A stretch of DNA of 64,000 bases from Holacanthus passer. Lineage: Eukaryota; Chordata; Actinopteri; Pomacanthidae. The notes beneath the pieces are model-generated. The model did no database searches, was not told the origin of the DNA, and saw only the letters and a program-made list of their open reading frames with translations. Location: assembly GCA_025331565.1 (NCBI GenBank), contig JAFREQ010000030.1, forward strand, positions 1,426,001-1,490,000, given 5' to 3'. Position numbers and translations under genes: made by a program. Shown piece by piece: positions 54,800 to 64,000 of this stretch (position 1 is the first letter of the stretch; each line of letters starts with the position of its first letter).

Positions 54800-55030
54800 G
54801 TCCCTCTGCAAGATACGGCCACATAATGAGCTAATAATGCAGGACACACTGTACATGAGATTTTAAAAAAAAGTCAAAATGCTGCAGTATGGTTGCATGG
54901 AGGGCTATGTGCTGGACTATTTCTTGGATTAGCTCCTTCCTCTAATCTCTGTTGGCTGCCTTGTAATCTCACAAGGATGAAGGGACTTGGCATCAAAGTG
55001 ATTAAGCATATTCCCAAATGTCAAATTATC
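54800..55030 (+). mobile_element. Dispersed repeat family C, copy 3 (right part)
   Basis: CATGGAGGGCTATGTGCTGG, ACTATTTCTTGGATTAGCTCC, then CATATTCCCAAATGTCAAAT. These are the family's GGTTATGTGCTGGACTATTT and TTTCCCAAAATGTCAAACTA-type terminal words in decayed form. The left part is poorly preserved. Confidence 0.52.
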
Positions 55031-55224
55031 TATTAACATTTTTTTAAAGTATATTTATTTATATGATACCTTGATGCACTGGCAATATACTGTATGTACT
55101 GTATAGCACTGCCTTAGTAATATACTGACGATGTACAAGATGACTTTCACAGGCACGACCAAAACCATGATTCAGTCAAAAGTACACAGCATATGTGGCG
55201 ATGATTTCCTTTCTAATAGAAATA

Positions 55225-55640
55225 CTGCGTGGAGCCGGGCTGTGAAGGGGCCAGCTCCTGTGAAATACAATATCATCCTATTTACATAGAGGTCACACAC
55301 AGTCCATTTGATATAATCCACTGGCTTCCATGTCATATGAATAAGTCATGCTCAGAGGACAGGAGCCCAAAAAATCATTTTCTGTCTGTCAGACATGGAG
55401 ACCCATTCAAACCTATTTAACTGTACATTACATTAAGTCTAGTCAGCAAAAAAGAGGAAAAAAAGCAGGAGGGGCTGGATCTGGGAAAGATAAATTATTC
55501 AGTGCTTTAATGAAGGTGCACAGGGGTAAATTTGCTCTGTAAAATGGTGCGTCCCCGGGAGAGGAAGTTCACTGAGTGACTCGGGACAAACAGAATAGCT
55601 GTAAGGTCATAGAATATCAATATTAATAGATGTAAAGCTA
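55225..55640. promoter_or_regulatory. Strong candidate conserved non-coding element
   Basis: Unique block: GAAATACAATATCATCC, CAGTCCATTTGATATAATCC, CATGTCATATGAATAAGTC, GGGAAAGATAAATTATTCAG, CAGTGCTTTAATGAAGGTGC, then CpG-containing GGTGCGTCCCCGGGAGAGG and GAATATCAATATTAATAG. No repeat signature. It carries two short chance frames on +. Motif and composition evidence only. Confidence 0.42.
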
Positions 55641-55641
55641 C

Positions 55642-55944
55642 AGAGAGCTGTACTATTCCCCAGAGGTTAATGCCACTGACAGGTTACATGACACAACATC
55701 CACACTGTCTGGCTAACAGAGGGGAAGGTTGGATCTAAAAGGTGCCCTCTTCCTGTGGCGTTATTCCATCATGGTGACAAGCAGGGACCAAAGCCAATTA
55801 CATCCCAAACAGACAACATGAGCACTGACAGACAAAAGATGCTGGATGTTCACATGTCATTTAGATCTTATATCATGTATCCCACATTTCCACAGGCTTC
55901 CTAAAACAGTGGCATCCAAAATGCCATATTGCCATGTTACACAT
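55642..55944. other. Non-coding DNA, nothing recognised
   Basis: Ordinary AT-leaning sequence leading into the family B repeat. GACAGACAAAAGATGC and CAACATCCACACTGTC are unremarkable. Confidence 0.45.
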
Positions 55945-55945
55945 G

Positions 55946-56515
55946 GCTCTGGTCGCTCCATCGCTTTGGTCCGGGGTGAAATATCTTAACTATTGAATTG
56001 ATTGCCATGAACTTTTATGCTCAGTACTGTCGACTTTTCAAGGTTAGGTTTTAGTCAAATATCTCAACAGCTATTGGATAATTGTTTGAAATTTGGTACG
56101 GCATCCAGAGGATGTATCCTCTGACTTCAGTGACCCCTGTTTGTTCCAGCAGGTCAAAGTTTTCACTTATCCTGTGAAATCCTATCTCAACATTCACGAG
56201 AAGGACTGGCACATACATTCATGTGTTTGACTACTATTAGATGGATTGCAACAACATTTTCTCCAGAAATTCCTGGTCACCACAGGATGGACAGCAATGA
56301 CTTTGATCCTCTGACTTATTATCTACTGCCATCATCATGTCAACATTATAATTTGTCCAATTCTTTGGTTTAAGACCAATAAACTAAAAAACTAATGTCA
56401 TTCCCATCAGCTTCAGCTGCACTTTGTGGTAATTAGCATGCTGATGTTAGTATTTAGCTCAAAGCACCACTGTGCACTAGTCTCACAGAGCAGCTACTCT
56501 TAGTCTCAGAGCAGT
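55946..56515 (+). mobile_element. Dispersed repeat family B, copy 3
   Basis: CATCGCTTTGGTCCGGGGTG, CTATTGAATTGATTGCCATG, CAACAGCTATTGGATAATTG, ATCCAGAGGATGTATCC, AGATGGATTGCAACAACATT, CAATTCTTTGGTTTAAGACC, CCCATCAGCTTCAGCTGCAC, GCATGCTGATGTTAGTATTT and AGCTCAAAGCACCACTGTGC. Same order and orientation as copy 2, with different preserved parts. Internal sub-repeats of about 110-170 bp are visible. No coding capacity. Confidence 0.74.
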
Positions 56516-56516
56516 A

Positions 56517-57438
56517 CAACGGCAATATAACAGAAAACTCGGTGGGAGACCACCACTAGATTTCAGTGAAACTGTCCAGTCCAAGTTGCTGCTGTCAGCA
56601 CGGGGGAAAAAAAAACCAATGAGCAGCTTTGTTATGTGCTTGCTGTTGCACTAAGGCAGGTAAATGCATTTTTATGATTTTATGAAAAAAAAGTTGTTCA
56701 CATCAAGGAGAAAGAACAAATCAATTATCAGAGCACAAGACATCTGTTGATTGCTTCGGTCTCTCTGAAAATCGTAGTTATACTCATCATCACAGTTGGT
56801 AATCCAAGTCTGTTCACATCATTAAGTTTCATTCCACATTTAGAGGTGCACTACTGAAAAAATGACACTCACTCCTCAGACCTTCCCAGTCATGCTCCCT
56901 CAGCATCTCGTACAGACAAACAAGATACCCTTTAGAGTCTGTATGAGACGCTTTCAACTCTAATGTAAACCCACGTGTGGCAATATTACACGCTAAGAGC
57001 AGACACAGGGGTTTCACCCAGGAGATGACAGGTATGTGCCCTGTTCAAATCCAAATGTTAAAGTTGACTTCTTTTAACTTATGTACATAACATACCTACC
57101 TAAATCAACCCAACTGTGACCATTTCGCAACATTAACCACGTGTTAGACAGGCTTTCTGGCAGAAAGTCTTTCTTGCAAGCGTCGCATACAGACACTAAA
57201 GGGTACGCTGTGCAAAACATTGGTGCCTGACAAGCTGAGAATGAAAACGGGTTGTGACTCCCTATCGACTGCTGGTGTATAAATCCATATATACTGTGTA
57301 ATGGGACTAGATGCATTGTCTTTGAATGAAACTGTTCATTTCCCGTCGAGTGAGCATTTCCAAGGCATAATACCAGTGTAATTTTACTTGCTTCCTATCA
57401 CCCTTAACGCATGACAAGACTAAACCCACTGATGTATT
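56517..57438. other. Non-coding DNA, nothing recognised
   Basis: AT-leaning. Two short minus-strand frames (56829-57017 and 57074-57316) have no recognisable domain. No repeat family assigned. Confidence 0.46.
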
Positions 57439-57439
57439 T

Positions 57440-57690
57440 GCAGTCAAGCCTCATTAAATTTTTTGAAATGAGCACAGATTACATATGATTATGTTCCTCC
57501 ACCACAAATTAAATTATTTGAATAGGACACGAGCTAGAGACGCCCTTTTCTCTTGAGGGCCACGGTGTTAATTCTTCCTTATTTCCTCTCTCAGAAGCTG
57601 CTACTGTATTTTCCAGAGTCAGAGTCATAGGGATGATGCTGCCTTGATTAATCTGTCATCCTAAATAACACATGTAGTAATTTTACTGGT
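57440..57690. promoter_or_regulatory. Candidate conserved non-coding element
   Basis: Unique block: CAGTCAAGCCTCATTAAATT, GATTACATATGATTATGTTC, CACAAATTAAATTATTTGAATA, GGCCACGGTGTTAATTCTTCC and TGCCTTGATTAATCTGTC. Many TAAT/ATTA words lie within 220 bp with GC-balanced spacers. Inferred developmental enhancer. Confidence 0.42.
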
Positions 57691-57691
57691 C

Positions 57692-59920
57692 AAAAATGAC
57701 ATCTTATTTTTGTAATATTATAATTCTGTCATTTCACAAAGAGCTTCTTTTCTGCAGGGGCTGGGTCAGGTAAGATTTCTGGTGCATATTTCTATCTCGC
57801 TCTGCATGAAGTTTTTGTTTTGCCTCTTGACTGCCGCCGGAAGCCCTCTGACTGTGAAATAAGGCCTTAAGGTGAAACAGTGATGAAAGATGGAAAAGAT
57901 GAAAATGCACTTCCCACATCCTCACAGGTGGACAGAAACATAAGCAAAGGAAATAGAAACAGAGTGTACACACTGTCTATACTGCTCCCAGTGTGCATTA
58001 TTTCTTAACACCTGAATGGTGAAAGAGCCCTCAAAACAGCAATGCAACACACAATGCAAAGATTTATTATTTTCACACAGGAGTCAGTGACTTCAAGGAG
58101 GCGTTTACTGTAGCCAGTACACCAGTGGATTGATAACAGTAGGAAAATACTCAAATTGGACTGTGCAGTTATTCAATCGTGAAACATGCCAATTTTGAAT
58201 CTCATTATCCAAACAAGAAATTTCACTCTACTTTAAAAAAATGTCTCATTGTCAAACATCTGCTGCTTTTGTTGCTTAGCAAAAAGAACATGTTATGTAT
58301 CTGTAACCATGATGTGCTGACCTGCTAACTTGACAGTGGTCTTTGAAGAGACACAGAATGATTTCTATGGTAGATTACTTCAACAAAGGCACCTAAAATA
58401 CCTCAATACTGCAAATATGAAAATTGTCCCCATTCGAAACAGCACATCAAATCACCACTCTGATGTGCAAGTATGTTTCCACATCTTTTGATGGTCTTCC
58501 ACTTTAGAAAACAAATGGCGTAAATGCACTGTCTTGTAGAATTTTTCTCTCGGCTCGCTTCATTTTTCCTTATCCCTCTGCCCTTTTGAAGCTGTGGCTT
58601 CACGTTGTACTGGATGGTCTGTTTTCCCTGGTGGTGGTTTCAGCTTTGTACCTGATAAGAGGCGCTGTGTTCCTCCAGGATAAGCTGTCTGATGTGAGAA
58701 AAGCTTAGTATCCTGGAATACATCCATTTCCTCAGGAAACATGCTCACATTCATGCCCATGTGCACACGTGCTGGTGGAAGCTGACATACAGCCTCTCAC
58801 CATATGAGATAAGGTAACTTCACATGACCGGGCTCAGCTACCAAATGAGCCAATCACAACAGTGAGCTGTCACCAAGTGTGCTAATGGCACTGTCAGGCC
58901 AAGGATGTGTCACATACTGGGGGAATATTTTGATTCAACACCACAACCTTTGAATAGCTTTGCAGTGACCTTTGTGACCCCTGACAGTGATACAGAGGCT
59001 ACTAATCTGAGTTTTACTTGGTTAGTGGCAAGTCCACTAACTGACCATCTGCTAAGCCCCACCCTCCTTACTCACTGTGTTGTATGTAGTAAAAGGAGAC
59101 TTCTCATTTCACTTCTCACTTCTCACTTCTCATTTTGTTAACTGATTGCTAAAACTCGACTCAGTGGCTTGGTTGTAAAGTCTGTCTCTAGGTGACTTTT
59201 TAATGTTCACAGATGAATTGTTTTACATTCCAGGTTTTAAATATGCTCATGATGGCTACATACTGTACAAGATATAATACAAGAAAAAGTTTAAAAGCAA
59301 AACGTCAGCATCCTCAGCCACTGATGATCCACAGAAGACTTAGAAAAAGCAGCAATGTATGCAGTGTTGTTCCTGTATTGCAGGGTAGACCTAGTTAGTC
59401 CTAGTATTATAGTACAGTATTTAGAATAAGAATGTAATTTAAAAATGAATTGTTCAAGTAATATAACCTTTGGCTGGTTTAGCTGCTTTAAAAACATCCT
59501 CCGAAAAGCAACACAGAGATTAGATTATGCTTTAACAGTTGTATTTTTGAACAGTGTGTTTCACTTCTACAAGGGAAAAGGATTTGATGATGATGAATAA
59601 CCAATGAGTTCAGCAAATATAACCAACTAAGGAAGGGTAAACTCCCCTAAACCAATTAAAGAGCAGAACAGCGAATGTTACTAAAATCTAATATAATGGA
59701 ATATTGGCTTCCACTCTGGGGATTTTTCTGCCCTGAACAGATATTTTTCTTAACCTGGAACCCCACTAAATAATGCAGTTAGCTTGAAAATGAAGCTGGA
59801 CTTCAAGGTAGTAAGCAGGTTAGCCAGGCAGGCTACCGTTAGTAGTTTCAGTAAGGACACATGAACAAGCAGTTGAATGCATCATTACACTTTTGCTGTT
59901 GTGGTTTCGGTTTGAAAAGG
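57692..59920. other. Non-coding DNA
   Basis: No gene recognised. It holds three perfect tandem ACTTCTC heptamers at 59111-59131. An inverted pair GTTAGTGG (59021-59028) / CCACTAAC (59034-59041) has a 5-nt loop. Short frames on both strands (57734-57973, 58403-58766, 58905-59141) lack domains. Confidence 0.46.
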
Positions 59921-59921
59921 C

Positions 59922-59946
59922 AAAAAAAAAAAAAAAAAAAAAAAAA
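59922..59946. repeat. Poly-A run (A25)
   Basis: Uninterrupted A25. It could be the tail of an old retroposition, but upstream DNA shows no recognisable retroposon and no target duplication is evident. Confidence 0.95.
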
Positions 59947-59947
59947 G

Positions 59948-60520
59948 ACACCACCCTCCAAACTCATTAACCCCATGCTCACCGTCCAAAGCTTGACGTC
60001 CTCCTAGCTGTGGTTGCCAAGTCATGTTTGGACAGTTGTTGTCTCAGGCATGAGGATTAAAACAGCTTTACACCCCAACCAGTAGATGGGGACACCTCTA
60101 TATAGACAGGCAGCACAGATAGGTTGAACCCTGGGCCATCTTCTATTAGAGCAGCTTAAACATTGCATGAACTTTCTTGCAGCGCTTTGCAGTTACATAA
60201 AAAATCTTTCACCCTTCCTGTGCGTACAGTGGCATCAGCCATGTAGGAGCCACGGCTGCTGCTTTAGTCTCTTGTCGTATCACAGTGGGAGAAAAAAGGC
60301 TCCCTCTGGTCCCCCGGGGGCATCGCTGTCAAGGACACCTGTCTGCCGCTGCGTTTCTCTGTGTTCTACTGCACTCCAGTCAGCACGCTGCCTGATTACA
60401 TAAAACACTCGATGCATGAGAGTGTCCTACAGCAGGACGCCTAAGGCTCCAACAGTCATGTTGTGCAGCGCCTACCCGAGCTCCTCTCCCTCCTGTCCCA
60501 GACTCACTCCACCAGCTGGC
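59948..60520. other. Non-coding DNA
   Basis: CCAGTAGATGGGGA at 60079-60092 is a 12/14 match to the CTCF core, weaker than the others. The region from 60160 is GC-balanced and unique, with chance + frames. No gene recognised. Confidence 0.42.
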
Positions 60521-60526
60521 TGCTCA

Positions 60527-60547
60527 TCTCTCTCTCTCTCTCTCTCT
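60527..60547. repeat. (TC)n microsatellite
   Basis: About ten TC units. The same local region gives Ser/Leu-rich frames on + and Glu/Arg-rich on the minus strand. Confidence 0.93.
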
Positions 60548-60656
60548 ACCTCGCCGTCTCCCTGCTGTTTGTACCTCAGAAGACTCAGGCGGGGTGTTTG
60601 CGAGGGCGGCTTTGCATGCTCGCTCCAATCTCCCAGCGAGTCGCTCTGGTCAGTCC

Positions 60657-60684
60657 GTGTGTGTGTGTGTGTGTCTGTCTCTCT
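60657..60684. repeat. (GT)n followed by (CT)n, short
   Basis: Nine GT units at 60657-60674, then CTGTCTCTCT. Low complexity only. Confidence 0.88.
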
Positions 60685-60699
60685 GAGTGACAAAGAGGT

Positions 60700-61560
60700 C
60701 AGCCCTAATTAAAATCAGCATTCGTCGCCTCGGGGAATGGTAACCATTGTTGTGGCGACAGTCGGCCCACTCGCTCCCCAGAGCCACAGAGCTGCAGCTA
60801 ATGAGAGGGGAAGACATGGCTGTGCTGCCAGAGGAGCATGAGCTGCTCTCCGTCTCATTTTGTTTCCCTTCTCTGCGTCTTTAATCATCTTTACATTGAG
60901 CTCACGAGTTGTTTTGTTTTTTTCCGCCGTCTTCCTCCGACTCTACCCTCATCTATCTCTCTTCGGCTCTTTGCTAATTTAGCAGACCTATAGGCGCACT
61001 TGCTAGGCTTTGATTATGTTTTCTATTCTCTCTCCTGTTTCTTGACTTCACCCCTACTTTCCAATTACTTCTAGTTTTGTCTTTTAACCGTTCCTCGTCT
61101 CGCTCTTCCTTCATTCCGCTCTCATTAACGGCAGCACGTGCGCCTCCTCCCTCTCCTCCCTCATCCCTGCCTCCCTCGTTCTCGTCTCCATAGCAATTAA
61201 CAACTTTACATTTCTCTCCATCGCGGCCTCTCCTGTCCGTCCCCCCTGTCCGTCACTGTCCTTGATGAAGTGAGAATTAACATTAATAAGACGCTCAAAT
61301 ATCTTTACGGTGTCTGTGAGCTCATGAAGGCATTTTCAAATTCAACGCAACATTTATCTGCCTGCAGTCTGCAGCCTTATCTCTGTCGCCTTGACTCTGT
61401 TTGCCTGCAGAAATACCACCGAGTTAATCATTTGTGCTGCGATTCAAAATACTTTGAGCAAGCCGTATGATGAGAATACAGATTAAACACTTGAACATGG
61501 ATGACAGAATAATTTAGCCGCTCTTCTTTGTGACAAGTGCCGCAGTCTAACAGCATTATG
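60700..61560. promoter_or_regulatory. Candidate conserved non-coding cluster
   Basis: A long, repeat-free unique stretch. The left part has CCCTAATTAAAATCAGCATTC, GGTAACCATTGTTGTGGCG (SOX-like CATTGTT) and GCAGCTAATGAGAGG. The middle, 60900-61260, is pyrimidine-rich with CCATAGCAATTAACAAC. The right part has GTGAGAATTAACATTAATAAG, GCTCAAATATCTTTACGG and TCAAATTCAACGCAAC. No domain in any frame. Confidence 0.42.
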
Positions 61561-62300
61561 TTCCTGCCTACCTAGCTGAATATGGCTCGCAAGAAACGAG
61601 TGACATGAACAAATTGCTCCCCCCTCATTGTGCCGAAGTTTGGATAGACATGCTCGATTGCTTCTTGTTCCAACTCTTTGATAGGGGAGAAGTGCACAGG
61701 AGATAAGCTGAACAAACAGTTAAGCCGAAAATGAACAGCTATTATAAAAAGCCCATATGCAATTCTGAAAATGGCAGGAATGTCTAATTGCCGTGTCGAT
61801 TGGAGGACCGCGAGGTCAGCGGCTCGCTCTCTCAGAGAGATTTCTGCCTTTGTCTCCTACAGAGCTGTTGTTTTGGGCCTTGCTTTGTCTGCGTGTCAGT
61901 CGAGGCATTCCTGAAGATGAAAACCACAATGCGGTGCTCAAAATGATAACTTCTTTTTCTGTGTTTCACCAGCCACTGCAGCATATAATTCACTTCCCGA
62001 TCCGAGGCTTGATATATGCAAAACTTCTGTCTCGTGTCATAAATTCGCATCCAGCAATTTTCCCTTCTTTCCCGCCCCCAATTATCTTATTTTGCCCGCC
62101 ATTCAACGTACAACCAGCTGGCTGTCAGCGCATCAGAAAGCTATATCTACTGTCTGTGTCAGGTCTGCAAACTTATTTATTCATCTCAATGGCTTGTTGC
62201 TCAGGAACAAAAGACAAAAAGGCCAAAAAGGCTTTGACCATGAATGGCTTTCACGAGTGTGTCAGTGTGTTTCTTCGGCATTATTAAATGAAGAGTTGAG
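61560..62300. promoter_or_regulatory. Candidate conserved non-coding cluster, continued
   Basis: Unique DNA with CTGAATATGGCTCGCAAG, GGAATGTCTAATTGCCGTG, GCATATAATTCACTTCCCG, GCAATTTTCCCTTC and CCCAATTATCTTATTTTGCCC. A 164-codon + frame (61793-62287) crosses it. The translation has no recognisable domain, and other frames overlap it, so I do not call a gene. Enhancer role inferred. Confidence 0.36.
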
Positions 62301-62301
62301 T

Positions 62302-62590
62302 GTACTCCCTTTCTTTGCTGTTAAATAATACTGTATTCTGTGTTCCAAAGCTTTCTGAGCCTTGGTCTGCAATTAGCAGTAAGCCAAGGTCTACCTCTAA
62401 ACATGAGACAAAGAAACAAATGCAATAGAGAGAACAAGTTTTTTTTCAGCAGTCTGTTCAGAACTCTTTCAATTTGGCTTTTTTTGTTCGTAAATAATCA
62501 TTTATCCCACCTGCAGGCTTTGGTAGCCTAAAGCTCAATCGCTTATTCAACAGAGTAAACACGATAAATGCTCGGAGTAGGCAGTCTCCT
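62302..62590. other. Non-coding DNA, nothing firmly recognised
   Basis: T-rich run at 62440-62446. AGGCTTTGGTAGCCT near 62516 is a small perfect inverted repeat. No gene. Confidence 0.42.
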
Positions 62591-62591
62591 C

Positions 62592-62651
62592 TTTCATTTA
62601 CCAAGAGTCTGATGTAACCATCCCTTGTGTGTCAGGTCTTGGTAAATGAAA
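62592..62651. repeat. Perfect 15-bp inverted repeat (hairpin)
   Basis: TTTCATTTACCAAGA (62592-62606) and TCTTGGTAAATGAAA (62637-62651) are exact reverse complements separated by 30 nt. The loop carries a further CTGA/TCAG pair one base out of register, so an RNA copy could form a longer bulged stem. It does not look like a repeat family that I know. It could be a structured RNA, a paired factor-binding element, or a remnant of a small MITE. Confidence 0.65.
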
Positions 62652-62769
62652 AACACTCCCCTCCCAGTGCAGCGGCTTTCATTTAAAGCTTCACTTCTTG
62701 TTTGAATATGAGGCAGATGAAAGTGTAACCTGATCATTAGACAGGTGTCTGTCGGAGTGATTAGGGGAA

Positions 62770-62830
62770 CCGGTGTTACAGCTGGTAGAGCTTTTACCTT
62801 TAGATCGATGGGTCTTGTTTATCACAGTGT
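62770..62830 (+). other. Weak tRNA-like segment (possible SINE head)
   Basis: TTACAGCTGGTAGAGC resembles the D-arm/A-box of a tRNA (AGCTCAGTTGGTAGAGC). It is followed by TTTTACCTTTAGATCGATGGGTCTTG, where an anticodon-like stretch and a decayed T-arm could lie. No cloverleaf closes and the B-box is poor, so it is not a functional tRNA. It sits 100 bp before a LINE 3' end. Confidence 0.25.
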
Positions 62831-62926
62831 CACAGTTGTCAGTCAGGGCGTCCTCATGGGGGGATTCAGGTGTGGTGGGTCGAGACTTTAAAAACAGTGG
62901 ATCAAATGACTGCACATAATGTTTTT

Positions 62927-63548
62927 CCTGTAAGATTTAGAATTGATTTTAAGGTGCTCCTCCTTGTATCCAAAGGCCTTAATGGATCAGGACCAAGCTA
63001 CACTGCTAACTCCCTTCTTCACTATGTGCCTTCAAGAACACTGTGATCATCTGCTGCTGGTTTGTTGGAAGCTACCAGAAAATCATGGATGCAGCCTTTG
63101 TCAGTTACACCCAAAACTACAGAACACACTCACATCAAAATCAGCTTGTTAGATATAATTAAAAGAAATCTAAAAACCTATCTCTTCACTTTAACTAGTT
63201 AATACAGGCCTGAAACTCTCTTTTGTGCTTTTGCCTCACTCTCTGCACTTGTATGCATTTTGTGTACTCTGTTTTTAACTTACCATCATTATTATTATTA
63301 TTATTATTACTATTATTCAATTGGTTTAATTTTCTATCTTATGTTACGCGTTGTCTGTATTCTACATTCAGTCTCATTTTTTTAATCACAATTTTGCTGT
63401 TATTATAAAGCGGGTTTAATTTTCCATGTTATTTTCCATTAATTTTTATCCTTGTTTTAATGTTTTTATGTAAAGCACACAATGTCTGTGCGAGCTGCAT
63501 TTCTTGGTTGAAAAGTATTTTACAAATAAAGTTTATTATTATTTTATT
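62927..63548 (+). mobile_element. 5'-truncated L2-type LINE, 3' end
   Basis: Frame from 62927 reads PVRFRIDFKVLLLVSKGLNG, then GPSY and VPSRTL, a pattern I know from the C-terminal end of L2-clade reverse transcriptases in fish. An in-frame TGA at 63044-63046 stands where CGA (Arg) is expected, a CpG-decay change. After it, SSAAGLLEATRKS, a deletion, and IIKRNLKTYLF complete the end. A 3' untranslated tail follows with AATAAA at 63525-63530 and ATT-type repeats. It is clearly dead, being truncated, with a nonsense codon and a deletion. Confidence 0.8.
63288..63315. repeat. (ATT)n microsatellite in the LINE tail
   Basis: About eight ATT units interrupted by ACT, inside the 3' region of the LINE fragment. 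Confidence 0.88.
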
Positions 63549-63563
63549 TAGTAGTAGTAGTAG
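63549..63563. repeat. (TAG)5 microsatellite
   Basis: Five TAG units directly after the AT-rich LINE tail. Confidence 0.9.
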
Positions 63564-63569
63564 TCGTAT

Positions 63570-63735
63570 CAATGTGAAAGGTGTCACTCGTAGTGATGAA
63601 CCCAGAGAATTATTGTTGACCCTTCAGTTCCCCTCAGCTCTATAGAGAATTTTAGTGTCTTTCTGCTCATTGTTTCTGCTAGTGTAATCCACAACAATGC
63701 AGCCATTATAAGGGACAGAGCAACACCTTTGGAGA
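63570..63735 (+). mobile_element. Dispersed repeat family A, left-part fragment
   Basis: GTAGTGATGAACCCAGAG, AATTATTGTTGACCCTTCAG, CCCTCAGCTCTATAGAGAAT, TTTAGTGTCTTTCTGCTCAT and TGTTTCTGC parallel GTAGTGACCAATC, AGACCCCCCAGTTCG, CTTCAGCTCTATGGAGCATT and TTTAGCTTCTTTC of the copy at 14968-15420. It abuts the LINE tail. No coding capacity. Confidence 0.6.
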
Positions 63736-63736
63736 C

Positions 63737-64000
63737 ATACAACAGGTAACATACTATAGTAATGGACAAATTCAGCCTGTTACAACTAATAATCAGATTT
63801 TTTTTCTTAAAGCCTCTGAAAACTTGGTTTCAAATCTCCAGTATTTCTCTATAAAATTAAAAAAATGTGACTAGCTGAGTAACAATTTGGAAAGGTTTTG
63901 ATGATCAAATTTGATGGTCAAAAACTCATTAAACTAATCTGCTTCATCAGGTCTGTGTGGGTTGGTGATGTCTGATTGATTTGATTTGTTTCTTTGCAAA
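63737..64000. other. Non-coding DNA at right edge
   Basis: AT-rich sequence with frequent stops. No repeat family, gene or notable motif that I can support. Confidence 0.48.

Noticed and set aside
59922..59946. Processed pseudogene suggested by A25
   Set aside because: Upstream sequence shows no spliced-gene or LINE/SINE similarity that I recognise, and no target duplication flanks it.
61793..62287. 164-codon plus-strand frame
   Set aside because: Runs through enhancer-like unique DNA with two other frames overlapping. No recognisable domain or splice context.
62770..62830. Functional tRNA gene
   Set aside because: No acceptor stem closes and the B-box is degraded; at most a SINE head relic.

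Overview
This window looks like nuclear DNA from a teleost fish, most likely a spiny-rayed (acanthomorph) species. The evidence is an AT-leaning composition, many (GT)n/(GA)n microsatellites, and decayed copies of short repeat families that I recognise from memory as common in acanthomorph genomes. These include MITE-like elements with TTAAAGG-type ends, a hAT-like MITE, an L2-type LINE 3' end and a Ty3/gypsy-type solo LTR. No repeat library could be searched, so family assignments are recall plus structure seen here.

I find no protein-coding gene, tRNA gene or rRNA gene that I can defend. The open reading frames are short, mostly overlap on both strands, and run through microsatellites, repeats or pyrimidine tracts. 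The window is best read as a gene desert or the inside of a very large intron.

The layout alternates two kinds of DNA. The first is unique, moderately GC-rich blocks of 100-500 bp that lack repeat signatures and are dense in homeodomain, TALE, OTX-like, RFX or CCAAT-type words. I list these as candidate conserved non-coding elements (CNEs). They lie near 640-1060, 3100-3330, 6375-6655, 6885-7230, 10230-10345, 13380-13720, 17800-18260, 21510-21860, 26880-27070, 28290-28780, 31490-32060, 32380-32680, 34335-34845, 36985-37310, 41060-41400, 43080-43390, 49890-50130, 51130-51440, 52740-53030, 55225-55640, 57440-57690 and 60700-62300. Conservation itself cannot be seen in one sequence, so each is modestly scored. 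The second kind is AT-rich DNA holding the transposon relics.

The best-supported mobile elements are four. A complete solo LTR lies at 24743-25487, with TG...CA ends, a 5-bp target-site duplication, a TATA box and a polyadenylation word. A 5'-truncated L2-type LINE end lies at 62927-63548 with a readable reverse-transcriptase C-terminal segment carrying a nonsense change. Two MITEs of about 290 bp with TTAAAGGG ends lie at 16901-17193 and 20588-20870. A 200-bp foldback lies at 17198-17401. Three further families recur: A (six fragments), B (three copies) and C (three copies, one internally inverted).

The most interesting signals are a repeat terminus that carries CTCF-like words at three sites, two more CTCF-like words outside it, a near-perfect RFX X-box palindrome, a perfect 15-bp inverted repeat in unique DNA, and a collinear set of short words shared by two blocks 10 kb apart. 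A regulatory landscape of a developmental gene outside the window is a reasonable inference, but the target gene cannot be named from this sequence.
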